Shown here: piece after piece, positions 22,801 to 33,270 of the stretch | Position numbering within the stretch: the stretch's first letter is position 1 | How the letters are laid out: each line of letters starts with the position of its first letter | From: Trachythela sp. YZ-2020 | Lineage: Eukaryota > Cnidaria > Anthozoa > Malacalcyonacea > Clavulariidae | Assembly: GCA_016169945.1 (NCBI GenBank) | Contig: JADLSH010000199.1 | Location: forward strand, 1,178,001-1,242,000 | Length of the DNA stretch: 64,000 nucleotides | Reading direction: 5' to 3' | Translations under genes and position numbers: made by a program | Notes under the pieces: generated by a model | Seen by the model: only the letters and a program-made list of their open reading frames with translations | What the model was told of the DNA's origin: nothing | Database searches by the model: none

Positions 22801-25670
22801 GTGAAGCAACGATGAGCGATCCCGCATGTAGAGAGGGTTTATAAAAAATTGAGGTAGATTTCAGGAGTATTCGCGGGTCTCAGAAAGCGTTACGAGGAAG
22901 AACTGTTATTGGCGTCAACTTCAGAAGTGTTAATACCTACAGGAGCAAGCGAATGAAACTAGATCTCGCCAAAAGAAATAGTAAAAAACGTTCATACTCG
23001 TTTCGCTGCAATTCTTGATGTTCCCTTCGTATTTCCTTCGTCGTCGACCAATTCAACGCCTTCTATAAGTTCGTTACTTCTCATTGCCAGAACGTTGCAG
23101 ATATTGGCACTGGCTTTACAAAGTCAAAGAAATATTTTGTGAGATCATGTATGACAAAATCACTTTCTCCAAACGGTTGCTTAAAGGGCGATCTAGAAAC
23201 CCGCAGATGAAAGTTCGGATCCCGCTCAAGTTGTTCTCTTTTTGAGAAAGAAGAGAGATTCCAGTAAGATAAGAGTGATATAAGAAGAGTGATTCCAGTT
23301 TGACTCTTCAAAACAACAGACTTGTATATATAAAAGTATAGAGTTACCTGTCGCGGGGAACGCAATCAGTCTCTGTAATGATCTTCGAAATTGAGGAGAA
23401 AAAAAATTGGCTTTTTGAACAAAAACTGTCAAGCCAACAGCAATGGTTACAGCACTTGTGATGGCTGTTACATAACTGAGAATAAATCTGCTGGTCGGTG
23501 TTGGCTGGAAAAAGTATAATGTAGCAATTACATATATTCTTGTAAGTAGAAACATGAACTTTGAGAAACAATGGGAATGTAATCAGAAAACTACCATATG
23601 TCAGCTGAGTGTTTCACACAATTTCTTGCCTATTGCAACCACTAAAATTTAATCACAGCATAACTAGCAAAACTTCATACGTGTTTCTATCAGGTGTAAA
23701 AACGATATATAATATCTCTATTTGAACAGTGTGAATAGGTTATAATTAGATACCTTAGTAGCATTCCTGTTCGAGTAATTCACTGCAGCATTGTGACTTT
23801 GATTTAACCACTATAACAAACAGTAAGAAACAAACAAATAATCAAGCAGCAACGAACATAGCAGTAGTACAATTGAATGTTTAGAATTCGACCTTTAATT
23901 GCTTATACCTGCCAAAATACAACAGTTGATAAAGTTGGTGCTGGTAACAACATCCCAATGACCTAAAATAACGTTTTACACAATTATCAAACATGAAAAT
24001 TTGTACTTTTAGTATCTATCGAGAAGAAACTTACTGGGATTGTTCCAAATGGCACAAACCCTTAAACAAGAAAAGAATTACAATGTAGACAGTAGACACA
24101 ATAATTCACTTTAAATAACAAGCTTAAAATACAACACTCAATAGGTCATTTTCCATACCTGCCATACGAAATGGCATAAATATCTTCTCACTTGTATCAG
24201 GATGAAACATAGCCTAGTAAACAAAACAACAATTTTAACAAATAACTATAATCTAAATGTAAAAATATTCACATAGAAAAGAGGTCTTTCCATTTCTATT
24301 CTACAATGACTTTCGATCTATAAAAAATATCTTTTACAAACCTCCTTAATCTTTCTGGCTTCCCATAACTATAAAGTTAAAATTGATTTGCATTTATTTT
24401 AATACATAATAACTGTCCCATAAAAGCATAATATATAGTCTTTGAAGTGGCATAAAATCTTTGATAATAAAAATGACAAATATATTATATACTTGATCTG
24501 AGGTGACATCAGGAGAAACTTTGTTATGTTTATATGCATCTAGGAGCTTTAGACAATCTTGTTCTTTTTCCTAAACAATGCAATAGGCGGAGTTAAACCT
24601 TTACATAAGGTACCACAAATGGTAGATACAGAGCAGGACCATGATGATCACGATGGTAGCACGTAACTGGTGATGATGGTGCTCATACAAATTGTGCTTG
24701 TAGTATAATCTTTTTACAAAATAGTAGAATGTAAATGGTTTGTACCATAAGTATTTGCTGGTATGGAAATTGCTAGGACACCAAATATATTCATACAACA
24801 ATAGGGATGATGGTAAAGCTGTACCATGGCAATGGTATACTCATATGGATAAAGAGTGGTGATGGAGATGATAAAGAGGTTGCATGTCTTCTTGATGGTA
24901 CTTTTGATAGTGAAAATGATAATATATAGTGATGGTATGTGGTAATGAATGTGGTATCATGATGGTTATTGCATAATATTTATGGTGATGCTAATTCATT
25001 GTGGTGAAGTGAAGATAATTGCCCAGTCCATGGTCAAATTATGGTGATGTGATAGTGGTCATCAGTTGTGGTAATATTGATGATAATGGCAATGGTGATT
25101 GCAATCATGATTATGCTGCAGTCACAAACACCAGTGATGTTAATAGTGGTGGTCATTATCATATCATTATAGGGAAAAGTGTAAGCCCACACTAGTTTAG
25201 ATATATGTTACCAATGTGATAATTGGTGAAGTAAAGTAAAACAAAACATCATCCTCAAAGCATATATTTGCCTCCAATGTGGTGACATTATTGGGTAGGC
25301 GACTGCAAAAATTAATATTGGTGTAAGAATCAGAAATGTATGTACTACCACACCTTGCTAACAAACAGCGTCCTTGGATCAATAATATCCAAACATCTCC
25401 TGTATCGACCCCAAAACGTGCTCTAAAATGTAAAAAATTCGAATGCTCATTTACTGTATAATATTTGCAACAATTATAAACCTGCTACACGATTGCATGC
25501 TATGCTTTGCCTATGATTGAGTACATTTTTTGATGCCCGAGTAAAAAGCTGTAAATTGAGGAAAATCAAAATATCTGCAAACAATATACCTGGTCATATC
25601 TTGGTCGTCTCAAAGAAAACTCAACCGTATCAGTACTTTTGTTGGAATTTATATTTACCTCGTCCGACAT
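19865..25670 (-). CDS. SFXN5: Sideroflexin (SFXN5-like) mitochondrial carrier, 13 exons
   Basis: Exons: 25590-25670, 25354-25422, 24493-24570, 24342-24368, 24159-24213, 24035-24060, 23909-23962, 23754-23810, 23348-23504, 22998-23113, 22600-22685, 21765-21882, 19865-19942. The CDS is 1002 nt (333 aa) with all phases consistent. Family landmarks read in order: FWGRYRRCLDIIDPRTLFV, HPDTSEKIFMPFRMAGFVP, WLNQSHNAAVNYSNRNATK, several membrane segments, a late FGIALPFAIALFPQMSQ and the terminal YNKGL. The late segment and the IDVKDTEPEIQ tail resemble human SFXN5 more than SFXN1/2/3. Sideroflexins are inner-mitochondrial-membrane proteins; SFXN1 carries serine, while SFXN5 is less well defined (citrate transport has been reported). 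The start ATG gives an N-terminus of the expected length. Two exons are only 26 and 27 nt. Confidence 0.95.
20247..20294. repeat. Perfect 22-bp hairpin in sideroflexin last intron
   Basis: The left arm AAATCGTCACTTTTAAGCATTG at 20247-20268 is exactly complementary to the arm at 20273-20294 across a 4-nt loop. The stem is short and perfect with no flanking extension, unlike most animal miRNA precursors. Confidence 0.9.
21455..21656. repeat. Inverted-repeat element, sideroflexin last intron
   Basis: CGACCAGTAGGGCCACTC near 21468-21486 is matched by an inverted GAGTGGCCCTACTGGTCG near 21627-21645. CACAGTATA-type ends extend the pairing. Non-coding and MITE-like. Confidence 0.7.
21979..22281. 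mobile_element. Palindromic MITE (GCAATTTTT-CTGCAACTTGCA), copy 1
   Basis: Ends with TTAAGGCGATGTTACAC at left and an inverted GTGTAACATGGCCTTTA at right. Inside them, GGCAATTTTTCCTGCAACT pairs with AGTTGCAGCAAAAATTGCC. A second, larger copy is at 31167-31723. Confidence 0.75.
22341..22480. mobile_element. Palindromic MITE, copy 2 (truncated), sideroflexin intron
   Basis: Begins TTAAGGTACCTTTACACGC and keeps the CGATTTGTCGGGCCGATTT arm and the central GAAAATATTCGTCATTAAC. The right inverted end is lost after about 140 bp. Confidence 0.75.
24610..25180. repeat. GGTGAT/ATGGTG-rich low-complexity tract, sideroflexin intron 2
   Basis: About 570 bp enriched in irregular GGTGATGGTAATG words on the plus strand, read as CATCACCATTA on the sense strand of the gene. 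It looks like a decayed trinucleotide-based satellite. There is no exon in it. Confidence 0.7.
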
Positions 25671-26149
25671 TTTGGAGCAAACGTCCCCTCCCCCTCCCTG
25701 GGTGACCCGCAATCACTACACGCAATCGGTACCGTCGTTTGCATCTAAAGATGAACAATAGGCCTATTGCAAATATAACTCTATTCTCACCAACCTCGTT
25801 CCCAGGCTTTTCCAGCCTGCGTACGAGGTTGTATTCTCACTTGAAATGTTCATATCTGTCAAGAGCATTTTACACATTTTAACTGAACTAATTGAAACGA
25901 AATTGAAGCTCATCCATTGTACGTTGTAAACGACTGTAAAATTAATGAACCTTTTCTCTAAAACAGAACTTATTTTGAATCCAAGATTTTTAATCGTGAT
26001 GCATTGGTCAGAGGTATAAGGTTGCATGTGTGAGTACTCGGAATACAAGCTCGACTACACGACGCTCAAAATTTGACACGGCACGGATAAAATTGGAAAA
26101 TTTGGTATGGCTGCCATTTTTCTTCGTTCCGTTGAGGCGCAGTAACGAC

Positions 26150-26225
26150 TAACTTAGACGAAGGGCATTCGCTCGAAACGTCGAAGTTCTTGTAAAAATT
26201 TTCAGGCAGTTTGATCCTGAATACA
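26150..26225. repeat. Dispersed GCTCGAAACGTCGAAGTTC motif repeat
   Basis: GGGCATTCGCTCGAAACGTC followed by GAAGTTCTTGTAAAAATTTT and TTTGATCCTGAATACAAACC. Related words occur at 18051-18202 and 40796-40830. It is a remnant of a repeat family shared by several sites. Confidence 0.55.
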
Positions 26226-26375
26226 AACCCTCAAACAGTGTAAATGGGCCTTGAATTTGTATGACGTCAAGCAGAATAAAACTGCGTGATCCAGGGCGTG
26301 GTATCAAGTGCTTCCTTGCCCTTGAATGGCTTATTGATTTCGGAGTGAATACTGTAAAACCTGTAAACATAAGTA

Positions 26376-27016
26376 CAGTCGAACTTCTCCGACCTTACAG
26401 ATCGACATCTCTCTAATACGGATACCCCTCTAATAATTCTTATACCCTGACAAAATTCCCTCCTCAAAAATATTCTCTATAATATGGACCCTCTCTAATA
26501 CGGACAACGGACAACGGACAACGGACAAGGCAAACACATAGAAAATATATAGATGTCTTAAAAATATCTCTGAAACAGATGTGGTAAAAATCTTTATTGC
26601 GGACACTCCTATGAGGGCAATGAGAGTGTCAGTTTGTGTATGTTACTCAATTTACTGCTTGCAGTTATTATACATAAACATCGATGCTTTAGTTTGTAGA
26701 CCGATCTGGGCGCAGCATAGGCTTGCTACAAGTCGACTGAAAAAACCTAGTCCGTTTTAACCCAGTCCGTATTAACCCAGTCATTATACTTTAGAACAAT
26801 TTTAATGCGAGTCGACTTGTAGCAAGTCTAGGCGCAGCATTGCTTTGTTGTTTGTTTCGTTCCATAACGGTGATTCGTTAATAGCTAGACACTGGAGTGG
26901 GTTTTAGGTGTTTTTATTCCTGGAGTCTCAGAAATGACGTCATTGTGACGATAACCCACTAATACGTCCTTTATCCCTATTCTGTGCTTTGGGTGTCTAT
27001 ATTAGGGAGTTCGACT
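26376..27016. mobile_element. TIR element with CAGTCGAACT ends (pogo/Tigger-like remnant)
   Basis: The left end reads CAGTCGAACTTCTCCGACC and the right end has the inverted GGGAGTTCGACTG. Subterminal CTCTCTAATACGGA words recur inside and again near 27740-27780. No transposase frame is visible. Pogo-like assignment rests on the style of the ends only. Confidence 0.55.
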
Positions 27017-27390
27017 GCACTATTTGTCAAAAGCTGTTTTGGTGATCTTACAGTTACATACAACGTGAATTTGTTTAGTATTGGGTCATGTCGGCTTTAC
27101 TACGGGGGCTTTTGACTTCTGCGCGGGAGCTTGCTGCTAGCAAGCTCTAGTCAAGTAGCCACTTAATTGCAAACCACAAGTCAAATATTCTGCTTGTGTT
27201 TACATAATTCCAAAATAGAATCTTACTTCTCTGGTTTATTACACCGTTTGTAGGATACCCTCCCTGGTGTCTGTGTTTTGCGTGGGCCTGTATATGATAT
27301 TTTCCAATTATTATGACCCTGCTAAAATGTTGCGATGTATTGTGAAGTTTGTCCGTTCGCACCCCCATGACGCTTGCCGCTATGATGTTA

Positions 27391-27665
27391 TCACATATTG
27401 TGTTTGCGCGATATATAAAAGACAAAATGATCAAAATTGAAAACCTATCATTAAGTTTAAAAGTATTATGAGGCCTCAGTGGCATCTCACATATTGTGTT
27501 TGCGCGGTATAAAAGACAAAATGATCAAAATTGAAAACCTATCATTAAGTTTAAAAGTATTATGAGGCCTCAGTGGCATCTCACATATTGTGTTTGCGCG
27601 GTATAAAAGACAAAATGATCAAAATTGAAAACCTATCATTAAGTTTAAAAGTATTACGAGGCCTT
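27391..27665. repeat. Tandem repeat, three copies of a 94-96-nt unit
   Basis: The unit starting TCACATATTGTGTTTGCGCG begins at 27391, 27487 and 27581. The copies are nearly identical, so the amplification is recent. Each unit carries a GTATAAAAGAC TATA-like word. Confidence 0.9.
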
Positions 27666-30600
27666 GGCACATCTCTAATACGAGACATCTCTCGGTTAGG
27701 GACCGTTTCCGACGTTTACAATTTTCGTATATTTTTATTGAAAAACACCTCTATAAAATGGACACCTCTCTAATACGAACATTTCGCTATTGTACAGAAC
27801 TGTCATTGGGCAAAATTGTAGCATGAATCTTAAAGGTGTTAGTTCATTCAAACGCCGTGGAATCATCTCAAAGTGGGGCACCGCCAAAATGGGGCACCTT
27901 TAATGGCGTACACAGGGTCTTTTTGGTGGGGGTCGGTGGTAAGGAAGGAATAAGCATTGTAGGGGGTCCGGGGGCATGCCTTCCACCGGGAACAATTTGT
28001 ATTTCTATGGTCTCAGCAACAACATTTCCCGTTTTTTAGGCAATTTTTTACCTAATCTAAAAGTTATAAATACATGGATTTTGCTCATCATTGGAAAAGG
28101 ACATTTTCAATTCACTCCAGAAAAGGAAGACTTTTTACATTTGAAAAACATTAGGGAGGCATCTACTCCCATTGCCCTCCTCCCCCAGTTCCCGTCCCCT
28201 GAGTTCATTCATTGTGCTTAATAACTAGAAAATAAGTATTTAGTACGGTTAAACAGGTTAAATTTCTACGTTATACTGCACCGAAACTAAAAATTCCGCA
28301 TTCCTGAGTTCATACACGTGGGATGTATCGTGTGGCGTGATCGTATAATGATACATATCGATCATAACCAATCAAAATAAATGTTTTTCCATGGTTTTAA
28401 CCATGGTAGATATTTTCTTGTGTCTTCTGAATGTCTAATGCTTTAATCATGAAGTCCTATAACACGTTGTCACATGTTCCTGTAGCATATTCCAAAATGC
28501 TTTATAAGGAAGAACATTCCATTTCTCACGTGCACTGTGGCTTTGTCTCACCTACGTTTGATCATGGCGCAAGTTGGATTACGCAGTGCAGACGAAGAAA
28601 TTGTTTCACTCCACTCCTTAGCAACCAGCAGGCAAGGATAGTCGCCCACAACTATTGTTAACAAAAATCTCTTTCACACGGCAAAAGTCGCATTCCGGTT
28701 TCTGAAAACATGAATGAAACAGCGGAAATTCTCTGCTAACAATAAGTTGTTCTCGAATTTTGTGAATGAATTGAAAATCGAAGGCAATAGAAAAATACTA
28801 CAATGTTTACATAGATCACGAAAAGACGAAACAAGTGGTCGAAACCCACCAGACCGATTAATCCCATTTACGATTGCCATATTAGGCAAATGTGTGTTGC
28901 AACGTGTGAGCAACAATTTGAAATTTTTTGTGTAATAAATTATATATTCCGTTTCGATCATGAGCATTCTTCTGACCAATGGTTAATTAATAGTATAGAA
29001 AACAATGGCAATTCACACACCACATGCCTTGCCCTTAGTTTTTGAAATTAACCAAACATATTAACACTTTGAGAACTAAGCAATATTCAAACTTCAGTCA
29101 CATGCTTCAATTTTCAAATACTATAGTACAGTTTAATTAAACATTCCTTCTACCACTGCGCACCTACAATTTCGCTGCGTGGGTTCTTAGCCAATTAGAA
29201 CGTCTCTTAGGTTGACCTAAATAGTGGCCATTAAGCACGGAAACATGTGACCACTGATATGCATGTGACGCACAACGGGATAATGGCTATTTTTGGTATG
29301 AAATACTATATTTTTTTCTCTGGAAACTTTCTAAATTTACATGAACAAAATATGACGAATTAAACTTGAATCGTTGTTTTTTCAGCAGACACCAAGTCAA
29401 ACTCAATTTTTGACCAGACCAATCAAAAGTGGTCAAAAAGTCAATTTAGGATATCGTGAATAAACTCAAAGGCAAAAGTTAAGGTTAAACATTTTTCCCT
29501 ATACTAAGTCACGTTTGTGACAGCTTAGTATTATTGACAATTGTCTATATTGAAGTAGAGCTACTTTTAAATAGTAATATGAATTGGCTTGTTTCAGAAG
29601 ACGAATTCCTTTGAACTTTGGTCTTTACTATACGAGTAGGCTCTGCGAGTAGGAACACATTTTTAATATTTGCCCTTTGTGGCTTTGCCTTTGATTTTCT
29701 AGGCCTACCAAACAAAGAATCAGTCTTTTATTTTGTGCATGTCGTCACGTTTTCAAGAAGTCATATGACACCTTATCCGTTATAGTAGCAACAATTAATT
29801 TGTCCACGTACGGGAAATGCATGATTAGTTTTATATCCCTGGCTAATGTAAATATCTGAAAGTATGCATGCAAAGTTTCATAGGACTGCAGCAACGTACC
29901 TGAAAAGCTAGGCTCAGGGACGTAGCGAGCGGGGGTGTGGGGGTGTAACCCCCCCCCAACCTTAGAAGGTAAAAAAGAATCAGGTGAAATTCGAGATAAG
30001 ATTTTGACATTTTCAGGTAAAATTTGGGGGATAAAGTCGTTATATTTTGTAAAGTGATAACTAAAATTGAATGTTAAATGACTTGAAAGAACCTGATCTC
30101 TTTAAAAACCTCCACATAACTTAACATGTTGTGCAAAATACAGTCAATTTGGACGAAATTCGTTTGCAAGATCGCTTCAGAAAACTCCAGAAATGCAGTC
30201 CTGGAGCTTCCCTTATCTTTTAAACAACTCAGTATTACAATGATAATCAATCAGAAAAGGTCTATTATAATCATTATACTTCATTATAAGTTCAATTTTC
30301 AGGTAACTGAATTCTTTGACAGCCCTCCAACTCCAGATGCGTCTCTGGCTAGGCTCTTTGTCTCACAGTTGCAAAAAATGCTTGCAGGTATGCTGGTACC
30401 ACCCGTGAGAAGGAGGTTCACTGTCACTGAGGGGGTATATTGTCTTCTTGGCCTTTGTCGAGCGAGTATAATCGAGTAAATTGGTATCCTAAATTGGCCT
30501 ATATTTCCACAAATGTTACATCTTAACCGACTCAATTTTCGGTGCAACCTAATGGTCAATTAAAATATTAAACCTTTATAAAATAGAGCCGGTGAATATC

Positions 30601-31166
30601 GCTACCAACAGGCAATAGGAGTGCATATGACGTCCATTTACAAATTATTGTTAGGCGTAAAATTTTAACTGTGCGCGTCAACATTTTGCATTAATCAAAT
30701 AATAATTTTTGCAATAATAGTACACCTGTACTCTGTAGTTCTCATTTGATTCTATTTACTCTATAATATTAAAAGCATAAAATATCACTATATACAAACT
30801 ACACTCTACAGGGTAGCAAAACCTATTTCTGCAAAAAAGTGCTCCATATAGTTAACTACCGTCGTTCGTTTTTTTAAAATGGTGAAAAGTTTATATAAAT
30901 GATTTACGTATGCACAAATGTTGATGATTTTACAAAAAATACTTGTTATGACTTATGTAGATGTAAATTGATAGGCTCTAATGATTTCGTCTACGAAGTT
31001 CACACGAGAAAGATAAGCGATAGCAAAGGGTTGTAAGGTTAAACAAACTGCAGAACAATGACATACAGTGACGTGTGGGCAAAATTTGCGACACATTACC
31101 TGGTGCTTTCAAAGAAAACAGTCAGGTTTTCTCTCTCTTGTAGAGTTATAGTTACACCATGGCTGC

Positions 31167-31723
31167 TTTAAGGCCATCGGGTACAAGAGGCAATTTTTCA
31201 GCTGCAACTTAACTTCCAACGCAACTTCTGACACAGAGTCATGTTATGTAAAACGTATATTCACAGTAAAATGAGAACTCGACCAGCATTTTACTCCGCA
31301 TCTCACGTAACATACAATATAGGCATGAAAGAAACGAACGAGGATGAACTGAATACGAGAAGAGTGAAAAGCATTCCATGCTCGTCAATTTACCGTTATT
31401 AATACTAGGTGATGTAAAGTCCCGATGTAAACAAACCGGCAACGTCCGTTTGATTACATTTTAAACACGCTATATTGAAAATATTATGATGTGTTCTGGT
31501 TCGCTATGCTTTAAATAAATACAGATTCGAGTTTCTGATTTAGAAGATGTCGAATTTTAGTCGAAACAACGCGCAATTTGGGCATTGTTTACATCGCGGG
31601 ACCCCCCATAGCACATGCGCAGAACGGACTTTACATGGTCTCATCTCTATTCTGTGACATGGTCTTTAACACTCGAAATTGCGTTGCAAATTGCAGCAAA
31701 AATTGCCCGATGTAAGGCCTTTA
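31167..31723. mobile_element. Palindromic MITE (GCAATTTTT-CTGCAACTT), copy 2
   Basis: TTTAAGGCCATCGGGTAC at left with GGCAATTTTTCAGCTGCAACT; at right TTGCAGCAAAAATTGCCCG and TGTAAGGCCTTTA. It is the same family as 21979-22281 but about 250 bp longer in the middle. Confidence 0.7.
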
Positions 31724-33006
31724 TTCTTTAATTTAAATCTATCTTATGTGAACCTGCTTACATTTACAAGTAGAAATTTTGCTCTGACCTTTTCAGTCTA
31801 ATAAATAACTAATCGTCTAGTCTATTGCGTGAATAACTATATGGTGATAAATCGCAGCCATTAACGCCATTGTGCATACCAATAAAACGATGATTGACGC
31901 TTAACATAAGCTTTGAAACATTCAAAAATATGTATGTTCCTTTATTCTTGCATGCATGAACAACAATATAGAATTATATAGACACTAAAATATCAGTGTG
32001 CGCACAGCTAGACTTTAATAAGCTCGGAATTAAGTTTGATTGCACAAACATGCCGAAATATGGGTTTAAACTTTTGGGTAATCGACATTCGTACTTTCTT
32101 ATGGTTTGTAATGTAAATGTAACAATTTTGTTGCTGGTCAACGAATTACAATTGTTCAATAGACACAATAGTAACAATATATATTCCAACACATTTTAAT
32201 TTTATCTCGTCGAAAAAGGTTAACTTTCAACCTGCCTGGGCGTGTTGTTAAATCGCTATTGTAATCCAGTAATGACCTTTAAAAACGCTGACTCTCACAT
32301 TTTTATGCGTAATGCTGTTGCCAATAAACGAACGAGTTTGTTCGCGTTCTGGAATATATCAGGCGATATCACCTTTCACTGAACAATAACCTTATTATCA
32401 TAAAATACAAGTGTTTTCGCTAAAAATATCAAATAGGTAAACATGATTCTGGGATTAGGGTTTGGGTTTAAACCCGTTTCAAAACATATGTCAAAGCAGT
32501 TTCGCGTGACAGTGAGTCACCTTGCGATTAAATTCACAATATGCTTGTCAACAGAGGCGACCATGCGTCATGTTTCAATATTGTTCTTGCGGATTTTCCT
32601 GTGGCGCTATAACAATTGATAGTTTGATACGCACTATACGCATCGTAATATTTTTTATTGCATGAAACTATATCTTACCATTTTAGCGGGCATATCTACA
32701 AAGAAATAACGCCATTATGAACAAATCTGCGTTCGTGTTTGCGAAACGAAAACAATGATGTACAATCTGTACAATAAAACCCTTTCATGATTGTGTAAAC
32801 AGGCAAAAGGTGAAAGCGATGGTATTTTATTATTAGCGATGTTTAATATTCCTACGAGGGTATAGAACAAGCGAGGGATGTGATTACGTGAGATATCGGC
32901 TAAATAAAGGATCTGATAACATCAAACTTAGGCTTCGATTGATTTTCGACTTGAAATTCTGACCCTATGGTTTCGCTTGTGTTTACAAGCACGTTGAATA
33001 GCCGCC

Positions 33007-33012
33007 CACGTG
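33007..33012. promoter_or_regulatory. E-box CACGTG upstream of MXD gene
   Basis: Canonical MYC/MAX/MXD-type E-box about 260 bp upstream of the MXD-like start codon. Two more CACGTG words lie in intron 3 (34353-34358 and 34380-34385). It could allow feedback by the MYC/MAX/MXD network; function is inferred. Confidence 0.45.
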
Positions 33013-33064
33013 TGACACTCCGGCGGTCATGTGGATTTCACCGTTGTTGAAAACTCGCCCTCTG

Positions 33065-33122
33065 ATTGGTTCATTTTCTCTAAGTCAATTTCCTAATTGG
33101 TCTCTTTCAACCGTCAGCCAAT
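33065..33122. promoter_or_regulatory. Cluster of three CCAAT boxes in MXD promoter
   Basis: ATTGG at 33065-33069 and 33096-33100 and CCAAT at 33118-33122, all 150-210 bp upstream of the start codon. Clustered CCAAT boxes are typical NF-Y sites, supporting a promoter here. Confidence 0.45.
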
Positions 33123-33270
33123 CAGATTCCCTGTTTTATTTGTGTTTGGGCTGAACTCGAATGACGTTATCGCGCGTGACAAAAAATTTCTTTAGTCAGC
33201 CACAAGCATCACCGGCAGTGTTCAAGTTTGGAAATTATATAACGTAGCTCCGATTTTTAGCTTTAATAAA

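Larger units (their letters stand above)
25671..33270. other. Repeat-rich intergenic region between sideroflexin and MXD genes
   Basis: About 7.6 kb between divergently oriented genes. It contains a pogo-like element (26376-27016), a three-copy tandem repeat (27391-27665), a GGGGGCATGC-type dispersed repeat (27890-28030), a palindromic MITE (31167-31723) and a short unexplained open exon-like frame near 30301-30477. The last 300 bp hold CCAAT boxes and an E-box and are likely the MXD promoter. No confident gene is present. Confidence 0.6.

Noticed and set aside
24610..25180. Coding histidine-rich exon on the minus strand
   Set aside because: The frame comes from CATCAC-type low complexity and interrupts an otherwise well-phased sideroflexin intron.
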